A DNA stretch of 8,222 nt, taken from NCBI GenBank assembly GCA_015494035.1, contig WGBZ01000116.1, positions 1 through 8,222 of the forward strand. Direction: 5' to 3'. The notes beneath the pieces were generated by a model. It had not been told where the DNA came from. It saw nothing but the letters and a program-made list of their open reading frames with translations, and ran no database searches. Within the stretch, counting starts at the first letter, position 1. The number at the start of each line of letters is the position of its first letter. A program made the translations under genes and the position numbers. This DNA is from Lysobacterales bacterium. Lineage in GTDB: Bacteria; Pseudomonadota; Gammaproteobacteria; Xanthomonadales; Marinicellaceae. Of this stretch, positions 7,506 through 8,222 are shown one piece after another.

Positions 7506-7619
7506 AAAATCAGCCTTATGTTTTGTAAGGTCAGCCTAGCTTGAAGGGGAGCCACAATCCTGAAAACAATCTTAAGGATTTCTTATTTCCCTTTGGCAGA
7601 CAGATTTTATGAGGCAGGG

Positions 7620-7640
7620 GGACAGATGTTATCTGTGTCC
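7620..7640. repeat. REP-like inverted repeat
   Basis: GGACAGAT (7620-7627), the 3-base loop GTT, and ATCTGTGTCC (7631-7640) form an inverted repeat with a perfect 6-bp core (ACAGAT/ATCTGT) and a 2-base bulge before the outer GG/CC pairs. It is preceded by a G-run (GGGGG at 7617-7621). A GGGGACAGA-type half-palindrome is, as I remember, common in REP sequences linked to RAYT (REP-associated Y1) transposases in gammaproteobacteria. GACAGAT also occurs at 7599-7605. Only one palindrome is visible, so the REP label is tentative; a regulator-binding site is an alternative. Confidence 0.4.
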
Positions 7641-7865
7641 TGTTGGCCGAGGTGTTTTCATAAGGGCGCCATTGAAGGGCTGTGTCCCATTTTTTCCGGT
7701 TTCCAATAAATCAGGGGTGACAGTCACAGAGGGCGAAGTCAGGAGAAACAATACGGAGGTTGCAAGGAAATAATTAAAAACGGCAATGAGTGTTTTCGTC
7801 GGTAGTTGTGAAATTGGAGAGGACTCTGCCAGAGGTCACTTGCCCAGGCACCCATCTGGTTTGGG

Positions 7866-7876
7866 GCGTTTAACGC
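7866..7876. promoter_or_regulatory. Small palindrome upstream of the regulator promoter
   Basis: GCGTTTAACGC is a perfect 5-bp inverted repeat around one T, about 30 bases upstream of the candidate -35 of the winged-helix regulator gene. It could be an operator, but a palindrome this short may occur by chance. Confidence 0.2.
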
Positions 7877-7906
7877 GTGGCTTCTGTATATCAGCCAGCT
7901 AGGAAC

Positions 7907-7934
7907 TTGCAGCATTCATCCTATTTGCTACAAT
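7907..7934 (+). promoter_or_regulatory. Candidate sigma-70 promoter of the winged-helix regulator
   Basis: TTGCAG (7907-7912, 3 of 6 to the -35 consensus), a 16-base spacer and TACAAT (7929-7934, 5 of 6 to the -10 consensus). Transcription would begin near 7941, leaving a leader of about 26 bases with the ribosome-binding site. It is the best match in the gap, but the -35 is weak. Confidence 0.45.
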
Positions 7935-7966
7935 TTGCGATTAATAAACAGTCATCTGGAGGGGGG

Positions 7967-8222
7967 ATGCGGTTTGTTTTCGGTCAATTTACACTTGATG
8001 CCAGGCAAAAGACTGTCTGGTGGAAAAGCACTCGACTGGCATTTACGCCGAAAAGCTTCGAGCTTTTGCATTATCTGGTTTCCCGTTCGGGGCAGTTGAT
8101 TAGCCGTGACGAACTTGTCGAGTCAGTCTGGCGGGGGCGAATCGTTACCGATAACACAATTGACCAGTGTATTTTAAAGATTCGTAAAGCGCTTACTGAT
8201 GCCCAGCCGGGAGATTATATAG
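7967..8222 (+). CDS. OmpR/CadC-type winged-helix transcriptional regulator, N-terminal part (partial)
   Basis: The frame is open from the ATG at 7967 to the window edge, giving 85 residues. They fit the Trans_reg_C (OmpR/PhoB-type) winged-helix domain: an initial beta-sheet (FVFGQFTLDARQKTVWW), LTPK-like FTPKSFELLHYLVSRSGQLI for the first helix, SRDELVESVW for the second, and the recognition helix VTDNTIDQCILKIRKAL. The domain begins at residue 1 with no receiver domain before it, as in CadC/ToxR-like regulators that usually carry a membrane segment and a periplasmic sensor, or TPR repeats, further on; that part is outside the window. The domain is cut just before the expected E-T-V-x-x-x-G-Y wing. 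The start has a strong GGAGG (7958-7962) 4 bases before the ATG. The gene is divergent from the large exported protein gene and may regulate it. Confidence 0.88.
   Translation, partial: MRFVFGQFTLDARQKTVWWKSTRLAFTPKSFELLHYLVSRSGQLISRDELVESVWRGRIVTDNTIDQCILKIRKALTDAQPGDYI

Larger units (their letters stand above)
7493..7966. other. 474-bp gap between divergent genes, no gene found
   Basis: This stretch separates the start of the large minus-strand gene from the start of the plus-strand regulator. I see no credible coding region. It contains a REP-like inverted repeat (7620-7640), an 8-bp repeat CTGTGTCC (7633-7640 and 7680-7687), an 11-bp palindrome GCGTTTAACGC (7866-7876) and a candidate promoter for the regulator (7907-7934). 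It must also hold the promoter of the minus-strand gene, which I cannot locate. Its length and divergent setting suit a shared control region. Confidence 0.6.

Noticed and set aside
7493..7555. GTG start of the exported protein at 7555
   Set aside because: It would add 21 residues before the signal peptide and lacks a good ribosome-binding site, whereas the ATG at 7492 has AGGGGA at proper spacing.
7677..7698. GGGCTGTGTCCC followed by a T-run as a possible terminator
   Set aside because: Only a 3-bp stem can form, and no plus-strand gene ends nearby.
7786..7902. 38-codon plus-strand open frame starting at ATG 7786
   Set aside because: No ribosome-binding site at normal spacing, no recognisable protein character, and it overlaps the palindrome upstream of the regulator promoter.

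Overview
The window looks like part of a gammaproteobacterial chromosome. The first half (1-4029, + strand) is the distal end of a histidine biosynthesis operon in the order hisC(partial)-hisB-hisH-hisA-hisF-hisIE. Two fused genes point to this group: a bifunctional HisB (phosphatase plus dehydratase) and a bifunctional HisIE (cyclohydrolase plus pyrophosphohydrolase). The proteins align residue by residue with the Escherichia coli enzymes as I remember them. They differ enough, and the DNA is GC-rich enough, that I would place the organism outside the Enterobacterales; I cannot name the genus.

The his genes are packed tightly: hisC/hisB overlap by ATGA, hisB/hisH and hisH/hisA by TGATG, and hisA/hisF by 19 bases with a GTG start, while hisF and hisIE are 31 bases apart. 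HisH and HisF form the two-subunit imidazole glycerol phosphate synthase, HisA supplies its substrate, HisIE acts upstream of HisA, HisB acts on both sides of HisC, and HisC is the aminotransferase.

From 4030 to 4321 lies a gap between convergent genes, and it is not empty. It holds a perfect 10-bp hairpin (4082-4106), probably a terminator for the minus-strand gene. It also holds most of a 168-bp palindromic element (4158-4325) with 22-bp ends matching at 20 of 22 positions and a symmetry centre exactly at its midpoint. This looks like a MITE (non-autonomous insertion element). Its right end contains the stop codon of the next gene, and a partial copy of that end lies just outside its left end.

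From 4322 to 7492 the minus strand encodes a 1056-residue exported protein that I do not recognise. It has a signal peptide, a Cys-containing N-terminal region, an Ig-like segment, a beta-rich middle and a C-terminal region with spaced W-rich motifs suggesting a beta-propeller. Sampled lines of this gene are clearly less GC-rich than the his genes.

From 7493 to 7966 is a 474-bp gap between divergent genes, with a REP-like inverted repeat, a small palindrome and a plausible promoter for the rightmost gene. That gene (7967 to the window edge, + strand, partial) encodes an OmpR/CadC-type winged-helix DNA-binding domain. Its divergent position makes it a candidate regulator of the large exported protein, but this is inference only.
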